From: an uncultured Ruminococcus sp. | GTDB lineage: Bacteria; Bacillota; Clostridia; Oscillospirales; Acutalibacteraceae | DNA: 44,156 bases | Reading direction: 5' to 3' | NCBI GenBank assembly: GCA_944415425.1 | Contig: CALYBP010000008.1 | Coordinates: forward strand, 1-44,156 | Shown: piece after piece, positions 26,177-37,209 of the stretch | Layout: each line of letters starts with the position of its first letter | How positions within the stretch are numbered: position 1 is the stretch's first letter | Notes under the pieces: model-generated | The model's input: the letters and a program-made list of their open reading frames with translations, nothing else | The model's database searches: none | What the model was told of the DNA's origin: nothing | Position numbers and translations under genes: made by a program

Positions 26177-27163
26177 TCATTTTTTTATTACTCTTATATC
26201 TGTTCCCATAAAATCAAGCTTTTCTGCATTACCCATAATTCTTGAAACAAAGCGTTCGGAATAAATTTTTTCAAGCTCGAGTAGATTTAAGTTTGTATTA
26301 ATTATAATGGGTTTTAATGAAAGTATTCTTGAATTTAAAATATTGTATATTTCCGAAATAGAAAATTGCGTATGAAATTCCGTTCCCAAGTCGTCAACAA
26401 TTAATAAATCACATTCAAGCAGCATATCATTTATCGGGTCATTATCTTTTTTTGAAAAGAAGTTTTTTTCAAGTCTGTGAGCAAGTGACGGCGCAGAAAC
26501 ATAAATTACACCGAAACCTTTTTTTATAACCTCATTAGCTATCGCAAGTGAAAGATGGGTTTTCCCGAGTCCTGTTTTCCCCTTCATAAAAAGGCTTCCT
26601 GAATTTTTATTAAAATTCTCAGCATAATTTTTGCAGTAACTAAGCACCTTGGCCATATGATTATAAGGCGATATATTAGTTTTTATATCGGTAGATTTTT
26701 CATAATAATCAAGTTGAAAAGAATCAAAGGTAGAAAGTGAAAGCGGCGCCGTCTTGTTAAGTTCATCGCACGCACACTGCACAAGAGCCTGTTTCATACA
26801 CGAACATACAACAGTTTTGCCGTTTTCATCGTAATAACCCGTGTCGCTGCACTTTTCACAAAAATAAGACGGTTCAAAAAAATTTTCGGGATAACCATTT
26901 GATTTCAGAATTTCTGAAAGCTCATTTTGCATTGACAAATTTTCATCACGCAGTCTTGACATTTGAGATGTTAAATCTTTTCCGTTCAACACAGCTCTGG
27001 CAACCTTGATTGATACGGAGGAAATCTCTTTTTCAAGTTCTTTTACTCGCGGTAATTTTTTATAGACCTCTTCCCTGCGCTTCTCAGCCTCTTTTTCCGC
27101 TTTCAGACGTCTTTCAAAAAGCCTGTCGGCAGCCGCCTTGTAAACATTGCTGCTGTAACCCAC
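26177..27163 (-). CDS. DnaI/DnaC-type helicase loader ATPase
   Basis: A 328-residue protein predicted to load the replicative helicase during initiation or restart. It has a charged coiled coil (about 15-85), a four-Cys zinc-binding module (C102, C105, C120, C122) and a C-terminal AAA+ ATPase with Walker A GKTGLGKT (195-202) and Walker B LLIVDDLG. The start codon is GTG with GAGG upstream. It is 14 bp downstream of the dnaD gene, and the two form a primosome loading pair as in other Firmicutes. Confidence 0.9.
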   Translation of the reverse strand: MGYSSNVYKAAADRLFERRLKAEKEAEKRREEVYKKLPRVKELEKEISSVSIKVARAVLNGKDLTSQMSRLRDENLSMQNELSEILKSNGYPENFFEPSYFCEKCSDTGYYDENGKTVVCSCMKQALVQCACDELNKTAPLSLSTFDSFQLDYYEKSTDIKTNISPYNHMAKVLSYCKNYAENFNKNSGSLFMKGKTGLGKTHLSLAIANEVIKKGFGVIYVSAPSLAHRLEKNFFSKKDNDPINDMLLECDLLIVDDLGTEFHTQFSISEIYNILNSRILSLKPIIINTNLNLLELEKIYSERFVSRIMGNAEKLDFMGTDIRVIKK

Positions 27164-27177
27164 AAAATCACCTCGTT

Positions 27178-28212
27178 CTAAAAATCATCAAGAGTATTTA
27201 TTTTTTCAAGCTCATCAATATCATAAGAGCTTGTTCTTCCCGTTTTCTTTTTCGGAGATTTTTCATACTCATATAGCTCGTCAAGATTTTTTATCCCCGC
27301 ACTCTGCCATCTCTTTAATATTCCGTCAATATAATTGAATTTCATTGTCCCCTTACTGTCAACACAGCGTTCGTACGCCTCGCGGAGCATTTTGGGGGAA
27401 AATTTCCATTCTTCAACCCATTTATGACTGTATTCAAGCTGTTTTTTTGTGGGTGACCCCGTATTGCTCAAACCAAATGAAGCTGATACAACAGAGAAAT
27501 TAGCGTTCATTTGCTTAATTCTTCTTATCTTTTCATCAGCAGACTCAATCGAATTTATCCCCTCATCAGCCCAGCCGACACCGATTTTTTCGACCGTACG
27601 CATATTGGCTTTGTCGATGCTTACGCAATACTGTATGAGCATTAAAATGACATCGACAGTAAGTCCGCAGGTATCTTTGAGCATAAGTAAAGTAGAAATA
27701 TCGGAATTTGAAAGCGTCTTACCCAGCGCCGACTGCGCCTCTCCAACGAGTATTTTCAGTTCTTCGTCAACCGCAAGCCTTTGAGCGGTGAAAAAATAGT
27801 CGGGTTTTTGAGGACGCGTTACTGTAAATCTGTTTTTTTGAGTTTCTACATCATTAGAAATATCTTCTGCTGTTGTGTACTTTTTGCTTTCGGTTTCAGC
27901 AGTAAAATCTTCCTTTCTCAAATCAGATTCCGAAGAACTTACAGAGTCAGAGGGCGGAAGTATGTAATCATCAGATGTTTTTTGCAGCACGCCCATATCA
28001 ACCCAATAGTCGAGCGCCTCGGGAATATCGGTTACATTTACCCCAGTGCACGCTGAGATTTCCTCAGCACTTTGCTCCTTGCCGCTGTTTCTCAGAACAC
28101 AGAGCAAAACTTTTAATTTTACGCCGTCGGCAAACTTAAGTCCGTTGTCAACAACAGAGGAAGGAACTGCGAAGATTGAATTCCATGCGCCGAGATTGAT
28201 TTTTATCGACAT
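27178..28212 (-). CDS. DnaD-domain primosome protein
   Basis: A 344-residue protein of the DnaD/DnaB family used in replication initiation in Gram-positives. The N-terminal part (about 25-80) is a winged helix with LLCVLRNSGKEQSAEEI. A Ser/Glu-rich linker follows (about 105-130). The C-terminal DnaD-like domains include LLMLKDTCGLTVDVILMLIQYC (as shorter pieces around 190) and a YIDGILKRWQSAGI segment (about 293-306), which is the signature of the DnaD C-terminal domain. It heads the operon with the helicase loader. A possible promoter (TTGAAT, 17 bp, TACTTA) lies about 30 bp upstream. Confidence 0.85.
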   Translation of the reverse strand: MSIKINLGAWNSIFAVPSSVVDNGLKFADGVKLKVLLCVLRNSGKEQSAEEISACTGVNVTDIPEALDYWVDMGVLQKTSDDYILPPSDSVSSSESDLRKEDFTAETESKKYTTAEDISNDVETQKNRFTVTRPQKPDYFFTAQRLAVDEELKILVGEAQSALGKTLSNSDISTLLMLKDTCGLTVDVILMLIQYCVSIDKANMRTVEKIGVGWADEGINSIESADEKIRRIKQMNANFSVVSASFGLSNTGSPTKKQLEYSHKWVEEWKFSPKMLREAYERCVDSKGTMKFNYIDGILKRWQSAGIKNLDELYEYEKSPKKKTGRTSSYDIDELEKINTLDDF

Positions 28213-28343
28213 ACTATCAACATCCTTTATCCAATTAAGTATAACACAAGTTATTTTAATTCAAAATATGATAAGAGAATTATGTAGATTTTTTTAAAAA
28301 AATGTGTTAATATAAATTAAAAATAAAGAAAGAAGACGATATT

Positions 28344-28598
28344 ATGACACACATTTATACTCCTCACGGCGTTTGCTCAAGACAGATGAAAGTAGAGCTT
28401 GATGAAAACGGTATTATTACAGACTGTGAAATCATAGGAGGATGCGCAGGAAACACGACGGGCATATGCGAGCTTGTTAAAGGAATGAAAGCCGAAGACG
28501 CAATAAAAAGAATGAAAGGAATAGACTGCAGAATGAGAGGCACCTCCTGCCCCGACCAGTTGGCTATCGCTCTTGAAGAAGCAATCGAAGAGATGTAA
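28344..28598 (+). CDS. TSCPD-domain small protein
   Basis: An 84-residue protein matching the short TSCPD family, related to the C-terminal region of some ribonucleotide reductases. Conserved Cys residues are visible in HGVCSRQ, GGCAGNTTG, GIDCRMRG and the name-giving TSCPDQ near the end. The function is unknown; a metal or redox role is suggested by the Cys pattern. It stands alone on the plus strand, divergent from the dnaD operon. Its ribosome binding site is weak (AAGAAAGAAG). Confidence 0.85.
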   Translation: MTHIYTPHGVCSRQMKVELDENGIITDCEIIGGCAGNTTGICELVKGMKAEDAIKRMKGIDCRMRGTSCPDQLAIALEEAIEEM

Positions 28599-28599
28599 T

Positions 28600-28764
28600 T
28601 TATCCTTTTTTTCCCTTTTTATCGATAAATATAATTAAACGGGGTTTTATAGTCTTTAATTTAGATATTTTATTAGATATAAGCCATTTCATAAATATTG
28701 AAAATGCTACTGCAAATAATGCTATTAAAGAAATAATACCAACAATAACTAAAAAAACAAACAT
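28600..28764 (-). CDS. Small membrane peptide, 54 residues, function unknown
   Basis: Read directly from the sequence as a 54-codon frame. It begins MFVFLVIVGIISLIALF, one long hydrophobic segment (about 2-30), followed by a short basic tail ending DKKGKKG. This is a typical single-span small membrane protein. The site AAGGA lies 8 bases before the ATG, but it forms the 3' arm of a hairpin that also ends ligA transcription. The stop lies one base past the end of the convergent TSCPD gene. I see no promoter of its own. It could be a chance frame; the good ribosome binding site and coherent membrane topology argue for a real gene. Confidence 0.5.
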   Translation of the reverse strand: MFVFLVIVGIISLIALFAVAFSIFMKWLISNKISKLKTIKPRLIIFIDKKGKKG

Positions 28765-28813
28765 AAAAAACATCCTTACATTTTAATGATATTTTCATTA
28801 TAAATGTAAGGAT
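28765..28813 (-). terminator. Terminator after ligA, overlapping the ribosome binding site of the small peptide
   Basis: An 18-bp stem with one bulged A, ATCCTTACATTT.TAATGA paired with its complement (28772-28813), followed on the minus strand by GTTTTTT and then the ATG of the 54-residue frame. It has the form of a Rho-independent terminator although the stem is A-T rich. Confidence 0.65.
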
Positions 28814-28856
28814 TTATATTTTTTAAGGAAAGATGTAGATAAATTATAAATAATTG

Positions 28857-30863
<2,007 letters not shown>

Positions 30864-31439
30864 TCACTTATTTACCTGTGATGTTCCTTTTTCTCTTAAA
30901 AATGTCGATTCAAGATCCGCAAGATGAAGCTTGACTGCAAGAGGATACTTATCATAAGCCTGACTTATTGTATTGCTGTTTTTATCGCCGAATTCACCCA
31001 TATGCCATCTTATAGCCATAGCTTCGTCAATTTTAAGGTGCATTTTTCTTTCAATTAAAAAAACTGATTTTTCTCCGTGACCGTAAGGAAACTGATCGTC
31101 AATCGCATAGTAGGGCACCTTTTCCCACTGCCCTGTAAGGTCATTTTTTACATTTCTTGATGACACTTTATAAAACTGCGCCTTGCATAAATCATGAAGC
31201 AAACCGCATATTGCAAAACTTTCTGCGTTGTCGTTTTCTTCATCAAAATGCTTTTCCATCATAGTATTAAAAACGCTGACAGAGTGCATTACAAGTCCGT
31301 GTTCGCAGGCACAATGATACTTTGAGCTTGCAGGAGCAGTAAAGAAGTCTGTACGCTTCAGCCACTCCAAAAGTTCATCGGCGCCCTGTCTTGTAATATG
31401 TTCTTTATATATAGCGATAAATTCCTCTTGAGCAGTCAT
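30864..31439 (-). CDS. HD-domain phosphohydrolase
   Basis: A 191-residue soluble protein of the HD superfamily of metal-dependent phosphohydrolases. Seen: HGLVMHSVSV (H47, H52), the name-giving His-Asp in LLHDLCKAQFY (H82-D83) and DLESTFLREKG near the end. The substrate, probably a nucleotide, cannot be told from the sequence. The ATG follows AGGAGG. It is 21 bp upstream of ligA, so the two are probably co-transcribed. Confidence 0.85.
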   Translation of the reverse strand: MTAQEEFIAIYKEHITRQGADELLEWLKRTDFFTAPASSKYHCACEHGLVMHSVSVFNTMMEKHFDEENDNAESFAICGLLHDLCKAQFYKVSSRNVKNDLTGQWEKVPYYAIDDQFPYGHGEKSVFLIERKMHLKIDEAMAIRWHMGEFGDKNSNTISQAYDKYPLAVKLHLADLESTFLREKGTSQVNK

Positions 31440-31524
31440 ATTTTCCTCCTGTACAATATCGGACAGACAAATTTATATTTACAAATCTTCTCTTCCCGAT
31501 ACTTTTTAAGCACTTTCTTATAAA

Positions 31525-31556
31525 GCAAAACAGGGCACCTGTTATGGTGCCCGTTT
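31525..31556 (-). terminator. Terminator after ispH-rpsA
   Basis: Stem GGGCACC/GGTGCCC (31533-31552) with loop ATAACA, then TGTTTTGC on the minus strand. Confidence 0.8.
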
Positions 31557-31565
31557 TATGTAAAA

Positions 31566-33632
31566 TTATTCTGCTTCAACTGTTTCGTCAGCAGCAGTAT
31601 CATCAGAAACTGCGGTTACCTCTTCAGCAGGGGCAGCGTCATCAGCCTCGGCAGCTGTTTTGTCATCCTCGTTAACTGCTTCTTCGGCAGGAGCCTGCTC
31701 GTCCTCAGGAAGCAAAGCACGAATGGAAAGACTTACACGCTTTTTGTCAAAGTCAATAGATGTAATTTTAGCCTCGACAGTTTCGCCAACCTTAAGAACA
31801 TCAGCGGGCTTGTCGATTCTTCTGTTGGCAATCTGAGAAATGTGAATAAGACCGTCAATTCCCGGAATAATGTTTGCAAAAGCACCGAAAGATGTAAGAC
31901 CAACGATTGTAGCCTTAACAACGCTGCCCTCGGGATAATTATTCTTAAGAATCTCCCACGGATTGTCTTCAGCGTTTTTAAAGCCAAGAGAAATCTTCTT
32001 TGTTTCCTCGTTAATATCCTTTACATAAACATCAACCGTATCGCCGACATTTACAACTTCGCTCGGGTGCTTGATGTGAGTCCATGAAAGCTCGGAAATA
32101 TGAATCATACCGAACACACCACCAAGGTCAACAAACGCACCGTAACTTGTAAGCGACTTAACAACGCCCTTGTAACGCTTACCGATTTCGCAGGTTTTCC
32201 AGAACTCTTCACGCTGAGCAGCTCTGCGCTCTTTGAGAACGCTGCGGATAGAACCGATTGCTCTTCTGCGTCTGCCATGCTGAGAAACTTCGATGAGTCT
32301 GAACTCAACATCCTGACCTACGAGGTCCTCAAGCTTTTCATCGCGGGTAGCTGTTGCCTGTGAAGCGGGAATAAATACTCTAACACCGTTATAAAGAACG
32401 ATAACGCCGCCCTTAACAGCCTCCGTAACCTTACTTGTAAGAATTTCCTGTGAGTCAGCCTTTTCCTGAAGCTCCTCCCAACCCTTCTGAGCGTCAACTC
32501 TGCGCTTTGAAAGCATGATTGTACCCTCTTGGTCGTTAGTCTTCATAATAAGAAGCTCAATCTCGTCGCCGACTTTTACAATATCCTCAGGCTTTGCGTT
32601 GGGGTCGTTTGAAAGTTCAGCAGCAGGAATGATACCTGTCTGTTTTCTTCCGACGTCAACCTGTACCTCGTTGGGTGCAATGCTAAGCACTGTGCCCATT
32701 ACCCTCTCATTTGTATTTAAGTTTTTGAGGGATTCTTCAAGTAACTCCTCAAAAGATTCTTCAACATTTGTTTCACCGGATTTAATTTCACTCATCGTAT
32801 CCAGTACCTCCTTTATTATCCTTGCGGGCGTTGACGCGCCTGCAGTTACGCCTATGTTATTTGCCGACCTAACTTTTGAATAGTCAAGCTCGTCTGCTGT
32901 TTCAATAAGAACGGTATTGGCACACTGCCTTTTGCATATATCAAAAAGCTTACCTGTGTTAGAGCTGTGCCTGTCACCAATTACAACCATAAAATCAGAG
33001 CCTGCCGCTATTGCGTCTGCTTCAGTCTGCCTAACTGACGTAGCATTACATATTGTATCAAATATTTTTGGATTTGTACATAGGTTTTTTATCTTTTTTA
33101 TACATTTTTTCCACACTTTTGTGTCAAAAGTCGTTTGAGCTACAACTAAAAGTTGTTTATTATTCGAATTTAGAATAATCGGCAATATTTCGTTGAGTTC
33201 TTGTTCATTATTAAAAGTAAAACACTCAGCCCTGCAATGCCCCATAATTCCCTGAACCTCAGGGTGAACAGTATTCCCCGCAATCAGGACAATATCATTT
33301 TCAGGGTCGGCCGCCGCAACGATAGTATGAATTTTCTTCACAAACGGACAGGTAGCATCCTTAAATTCATATTCTCCGCTTGTTAACTCATCAATAATAT
33401 TCTGAGGGACACCATGAGAACGGATAACAAGTATTTCACCGTTTTTTAGCTCTGATATATTATCGATGGGTCTGCATCCACGAGACTCAAGTTCACGTAC
33501 GACCTCCATATTATGAATTATCGGTCCGAGCGTACACACCTTATAATTTTTATTGAGCAGCTCTTCTACCATTTTAATCGCACGGTTAACTCCGAAACAA
33601 AAGCCTGCCGACTTAGCTGTTTTTATAATCAC
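31566..33632 (-). CDS. ispH-rpsA: IspH (HMBPP reductase) fused to four S1 RNA-binding domains
   Basis: A 688-residue fusion. Residues about 1-280 are 4-hydroxy-3-methylbut-2-enyl diphosphate reductase, the last enzyme of the MEP isoprenoid pathway; the three iron-sulfur cysteines are C12, C95 and C195. Residues about 305-632 hold four S1 domains, read from RVMGTVLSIAPNEVQVDVG, ILTSKVTEAVKGGVIVLY, GVVKSLTSYGAFVDLGG and KATIVGLTSFGAFANI. An acidic Ala/Glu tail follows. The fusion is typical of Clostridia, where the S1 part serves as ribosomal protein S1 or a related RNA-binding factor. The start codon is GTG and overlaps plsC by 20 bp. Confidence 0.95.
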   Translation of the reverse strand: MIIKTAKSAGFCFGVNRAIKMVEELLNKNYKVCTLGPIIHNMEVVRELESRGCRPIDNISELKNGEILVIRSHGVPQNIIDELTSGEYEFKDATCPFVKKIHTIVAAADPENDIVLIAGNTVHPEVQGIMGHCRAECFTFNNEQELNEILPIILNSNNKQLLVVAQTTFDTKVWKKCIKKIKNLCTNPKIFDTICNATSVRQTEADAIAAGSDFMVVIGDRHSSNTGKLFDICKRQCANTVLIETADELDYSKVRSANNIGVTAGASTPARIIKEVLDTMSEIKSGETNVEESFEELLEESLKNLNTNERVMGTVLSIAPNEVQVDVGRKQTGIIPAAELSNDPNAKPEDIVKVGDEIELLIMKTNDQEGTIMLSKRRVDAQKGWEELQEKADSQEILTSKVTEAVKGGVIVLYNGVRVFIPASQATATRDEKLEDLVGQDVEFRLIEVSQHGRRRRAIGSIRSVLKERRAAQREEFWKTCEIGKRYKGVVKSLTSYGAFVDLGGVFGMIHISELSWTHIKHPSEVVNVGDTVDVYVKDINEETKKISLGFKNAEDNPWEILKNNYPEGSVVKATIVGLTSFGAFANIIPGIDGLIHISQIANRRIDKPADVLKVGETVEAKITSIDFDKKRVSLSIRALLPEDEQAPAEEAVNEDDKTAAEADDAAPAEEVTAVSDDTAADETVEAE

Positions 33633-34245
33633 GCAAATCCTGCTCTCTCATAATTTTAATTTGTTCCATAATTCTGTTTGACGCTTCTTTAAGTTCTCTT
33701 CTTCCCCCGTCGGGAGTTAATCCAAGCTGCTGCGGGGTCAATGGTTTTCCAAAGTGAATAACCCGTTTTGCAAAAAGTCTTTTAGGGTTTCCGACAATCG
33801 TTATACAAGCCGGAATTACAGGGACCTGCATTTGCTGTGCAACAAGTGCGCATCCGCTCCTGGGGCGCATAAGCTCACCGTTCTTTGTTCTGCCGCCCTC
33901 AATAAAAATCGTCATGATTTCTCCGTCTTTAATAAGATCCTCACCTGTTTTTATTGCCTCGTTATCTCCGACTCCTCGTTCAACAGGAAAAGCTCCCAAA
34001 GCCCTAATCAAAGCCGCAAAACATCTGTTTCTGAATAGCTCTGATTTAGCCATAAAAAACAGCCTGCGTTTCTGACAAAGGCCAAGTAAAACAGGATCCG
34101 AGTATGACAGGTGATTGCAGGCAACAATAAACCCTTGCTCTTCGGGGATTTTAAATTCATTAACAGATTTGTATCTGTACAAAAGCTTAAATATCGGCGC
34201 GCATACAATTCTTCCGATAAAATATAGCACCTTAGACTGTCCCAT
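33613..34245 (-). CDS. plsC: 1-acyl-sn-glycerol-3-phosphate acyltransferase
   Basis: Adds the second acyl chain to lysophosphatidate, giving phosphatidate, at the membrane. The 210-residue protein has the catalytic HX4D motif in NHLSYSDPVLL and the glycerol-phosphate site IEGGRTKNGEL. Its ATG overlaps the cmk stop by one base (TGATG), and its 3' end overlaps ispH by 20 bp, so translation through this cluster is tightly coupled. Confidence 0.93.
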   Translation of the reverse strand: MGQSKVLYFIGRIVCAPIFKLLYRYKSVNEFKIPEEQGFIVACNHLSYSDPVLLGLCQKRRLFFMAKSELFRNRCFAALIRALGAFPVERGVGDNEAIKTGEDLIKDGEIMTIFIEGGRTKNGELMRPRSGCALVAQQMQVPVIPACITIVGNPKRLFAKRVIHFGKPLTPQQLGLTPDGGRRELKEASNRIMEQIKIMREQDLRDYKNS

Positions 34246-34913
34246 CAGATGTTCTCCTTTATTACAGACACAATTTTTTCAACAGACTGCTCAAAATCCA
34301 GCTCTGTTGTATCAACCATTACGCAGCCCTCTGACGGTTTTAAGGGCGCAGTTTCGCGGTGAGTATCGTTATAATCTCGCTGTATAACATCGTTTAATAC
34401 ATCTTCGTATTTAACATTCATTCCCTTTTCGCAAAGCTCCTTATACCTGCGCTCTGCTCTTGCCTCAGGTGAAGCAGTAAGAAAAATCTTGACCTGAGCA
34501 TCGGGCAGCACAACCGTTCCTATATCTCTGCCGTCCATGATAACATCGTGAGACTTTGCTATATTTCTCTGTAAATCAAGAAGATATTCTCTTACCGACG
34601 GAACTGCTGATATTTTAGACGCCATCATAGAGGCTTCGGGAGTTCTTATAAGACCAGAAACATCTTCACCGTTGAGCAAAACTACCTGCTCTCCGCTATC
34701 ATTAAAAGTTAAATCAACTTTTATTTTGCTTAAGAGATTTTCTACCTCTTCGGACGGTTTTGCCTCAACGCCTTTTCTTGTCGCTGCAAGTCCTATTGTT
34801 CTGTACAATGCACCTGTATCAACATATATAAAATCAAGAGCTTTTGCCGCTCTTTTTGCTATTGATGACTTACCTGCTCCTGCCGGTCCGTCAAGGGCTA
34901 CTGCAATAGACAT
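34245..34913 (-). CDS. cmk: Cytidylate kinase
   Basis: Phosphorylates CMP and dCMP. The 222-residue protein has the Walker A GPAGAGKSS (9-17), the NMP-binding segment and the DGRDIGTVVLPDAQVKIF motif. The ATG follows AAAGGAAG with 6-8 base spacing. It lies 15 bp after the BaiN-like gene. The order cmk, plsC, ispH-rpsA is conserved in many clostridia. Confidence 0.96.
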   Translation of the reverse strand: MSIAVALDGPAGAGKSSIAKRAAKALDFIYVDTGALYRTIGLAATRKGVEAKPSEEVENLLSKIKVDLTFNDSGEQVVLLNGEDVSGLIRTPEASMMASKISAVPSVREYLLDLQRNIAKSHDVIMDGRDIGTVVLPDAQVKIFLTASPEARAERRYKELCEKGMNVKYEDVLNDVIQRDYNDTHRETAPLKPSEGCVMVDTTELDFEQSVEKIVSVIKENI

Positions 34914-34928
34914 AACATTCTTCCTTTC

Positions 34929-36179
34929 CTATAATTCACATTTTGTTTCTGCAGCGCAAATGCCCGCAAGTCTGCCTGTACTCCACGCAATCTGAAGGTT
35001 AAATCCTCCCGTGTAGGCGTCACAATCCAACATTTCGCCTGCAAAATATAGTCCTTTAACAAGCTTACTCTCCATAGTTTTAGGATTAATTTCCGAGATT
35101 TTAACACCACCGGAAGTAATTATCGCTTCTTCAATTGGTCGGAAGCCGTCTAATTCAATAATAAATTCCTTTAAAATTTCGCAGAGCTTTTTCCTCTCCT
35201 CTTTAGTAACAGAATTACATTTTTTATCAAAAGCTACTCCCCATCGTTTTAAAACAGGAATAATGATCTTTTTAGGCAAAAGCTTTGAAAAGGAATTAGA
35301 AATATCTTTATTTGCGTTATCCCTAAAATCATTGATTATTCGCTTATCAAGCTGTTCTAAACTAAGAGCAGGCTTTAAATCTATGGCGGCAATATACTTG
35401 CCTTTTGATAAATCACTAATGTGAGAACTTGCGGACAAAACCATCGGCCCGCTTATTCCGAAATGGGTAAAAAGCATTTCCCCAAAATCGGAATATACTG
35501 TTTTTCCAGATCTAACATCCTTGATTTTTAAAGAAACATTTTTAAGCGACAGTCCCTGCATTGACTTACAATCAGGATTTTTGCTTTCAATCGGCACAAG
35601 CGACGGCTTTAAATGTGTAACAGTATGGCCTGCCTGCCGTGCAAGAGCGTACCCATCTCCTGTTGAGCCGGTAAGCGGATAGCTCATACCTCCGCAGCAT
35701 AAAATTACGCAGTCGCAGTAGTATGTTTGATTTTCGCATTCTACTCCAACCGCCTCGTTATTTTCAGTTATAAGAGAAACTGCTTTGTCGCAAACAAATC
35801 TGCAACCTGTGTTTTTTACAAAACTGTATAATGTATCTACCACATCGACAGCTTTATCGGACACGGGAAATACCCTGTTACCTCGTTCGATTTTAAGTTT
35901 AAGACCTAAATCCTCGAAAAATCTCATTGTATCATAAGGTGTAAAAGAATTTATTGCCGAGTAAAGAAATTTTCCGTTCACTGGAACATTTCTGATAAAG
36001 CTCTGAACATCGCAGTCGTTTGTAAGATTGCATCTTCCTTTTCCCGTTATCATAATTTTTCTGCCGACACGTCTATTTTTGTCAATCAAAATAACATTTG
36101 CGCCGCTTTTTGCGGCAAATCCTGCCGCCAAAAGTCCCGATGCCCCGGCGCCTATTACAACTACCTTTTTACCTATCAT
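34929..36179 (-). CDS. NAD(P)/FAD-dependent oxidoreductase (BaiN/HI0933 family)
   Basis: A 416-residue flavoprotein. The N-terminal Rossmann motif reads VVVIGAGASGLLAAG. The family pattern RVGRKIMITGKGRCNLTN and the C-terminal DAYTGGFNLQIAWSTG motif are present. Family members include BaiN of bile-acid 7-dehydroxylation, but most are uncharacterised and commonly sit next to cmk, as here. No bile-acid genes are nearby. The open frame runs to 36236. The ATG at 36179, two bases after the RpiR stop, is chosen because it starts the Rossmann fold directly. No strong ribosome binding site precedes it. Confidence 0.88.
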   Translation of the reverse strand: MIGKKVVVIGAGASGLLAAGFAAKSGANVILIDKNRRVGRKIMITGKGRCNLTNDCDVQSFIRNVPVNGKFLYSAINSFTPYDTMRFFEDLGLKLKIERGNRVFPVSDKAVDVVDTLYSFVKNTGCRFVCDKAVSLITENNEAVGVECENQTYYCDCVILCCGGMSYPLTGSTGDGYALARQAGHTVTHLKPSLVPIESKNPDCKSMQGLSLKNVSLKIKDVRSGKTVYSDFGEMLFTHFGISGPMVLSASSHISDLSKGKYIAAIDLKPALSLEQLDKRIINDFRDNANKDISNSFSKLLPKKIIIPVLKRWGVAFDKKCNSVTKEERKKLCEILKEFIIELDGFRPIEEAIITSGGVKISEINPKTMESKLVKGLYFAGEMLDCDAYTGGFNLQIAWSTGRLAGICAAETKCEL

Positions 36180-36181
36180 AA

Positions 36182-37060
36182 TTACTGTTTGTCCTGTTTT
36201 GAATCGTGGTTTGCGTATACGCCCTCTCTGTTCCAAACCTGTTCAAGCTGACGGAATGTTTCTGAAACCTCGTCCTTCTTTTTTAGAACAGTTGCAACAA
36301 TTAGTGCATTAATTAAGCTCAACGGCGCCACAAGAGAGTCAACAATAGATGCCATATCGCTGCGTGCTATCAGCACGGAATCCGCTGACTGAACAAGCGG
36401 TGACGCCATACTGTCTGTTATCGCAACTGCATGCGCTCCCCTTGATCTTGCAAAATCCATTGCTTCTACCGCCATTGTACTGTAACGCGGAAAAGAAATA
36501 CCGATCATAACATCCTTGTCGGTTATTCTGAATATGTGCTCATAAGCAGATGTCGTGCTTGTTGTATTAACTACATGCACATTATCAAATATAAGTTCAA
36601 AATAATACGCAAGAAAATTTGCGATAGCCGCAGTAGAACGCACACCGAAGATATATATGCGCTTTGCCTTGCAGATTTCGTCCACGGCACGGCTGAAATC
36701 CTCATGCGATGTTTCTTCTATTGTTCGTCTTATTTTTTCAATGTCCTGATTCAATACATTATCAAGCACATTTTCGTTACCGATTCTGCCGTAGGTCACC
36801 TCTATACGCTGTACAGAGGTAAGCTTATTTCTTATCATTTCCTGCATGGCTTTTTGTAACTTCGGGTAGCCGTCATAACCAAGCTCCGAAGCAAAGCGCA
36901 CAACCGTGCTCTCTGATACTCCTACTGTTTCTCCGAGCTTTGAGGCAGTCATAAAAGCCGCTTTATCATAATGCTCCTCTATGTAAAGAGCAATTCTTTT
37001 TTGTCCCTTTGAAAATGAATTCATCATCAAGTCAATTCTTGTGAGCAAATGAGTAATCAT
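36182..37060 (-). CDS. MurR/RpiR family transcriptional regulator
   Basis: About 292 residues: an N-terminal RpiR-type helix-turn-helix (about 20-75) with ASKLGETVGVSESTVVRFASELG (cited in parts: TVGVSESTVVRFA) and a SIS sugar-phosphate-binding domain (about 120-255) with IYIFGVRSTAAIANFLAYYF. The family senses phosphosugars. It heads the operon that continues to baiN-like, cmk, plsC and ispH-rpsA, although no sugar gene is in the window. The open frame starts at a TTG at 37063. The next codon, ATG at 37060, has GAGG at 8-base spacing and is chosen. Confidence 0.9.
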   Translation of the reverse strand: MITHLLTRIDLMMNSFSKGQKRIALYIEEHYDKAAFMTASKLGETVGVSESTVVRFASELGYDGYPKLQKAMQEMIRNKLTSVQRIEVTYGRIGNENVLDNVLNQDIEKIRRTIEETSHEDFSRAVDEICKAKRIYIFGVRSTAAIANFLAYYFELIFDNVHVVNTTSTTSAYEHIFRITDKDVMIGISFPRYSTMAVEAMDFARSRGAHAVAITDSMASPLVQSADSVLIARSDMASIVDSLVAPLSLINALIVATVLKKKDEVSETFRQLEQVWNREGVYANHDSKQDKQ

Positions 37061-37209
37061 CAAAAATACCTCTTAAACTTAAATAGAATAAAGTATAATC
37101 AATTTGATTTATGTTCTTTCATTTTAACACATAGGCTTGCAAAATTCAATAATTAAAGGGGCTTATTTTATTATTATTTGCTCATTTTTGAAATGATATA
37201 CGCTTTTGG

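Noticed and set aside
31733..31987. Long open frames on either strand inside real genes (for example within ispH-rpsA, purM and purF)
   Set aside because: They are antisense or shifted shadows of strongly conserved genes, without ribosome binding sites or recognisable protein features.
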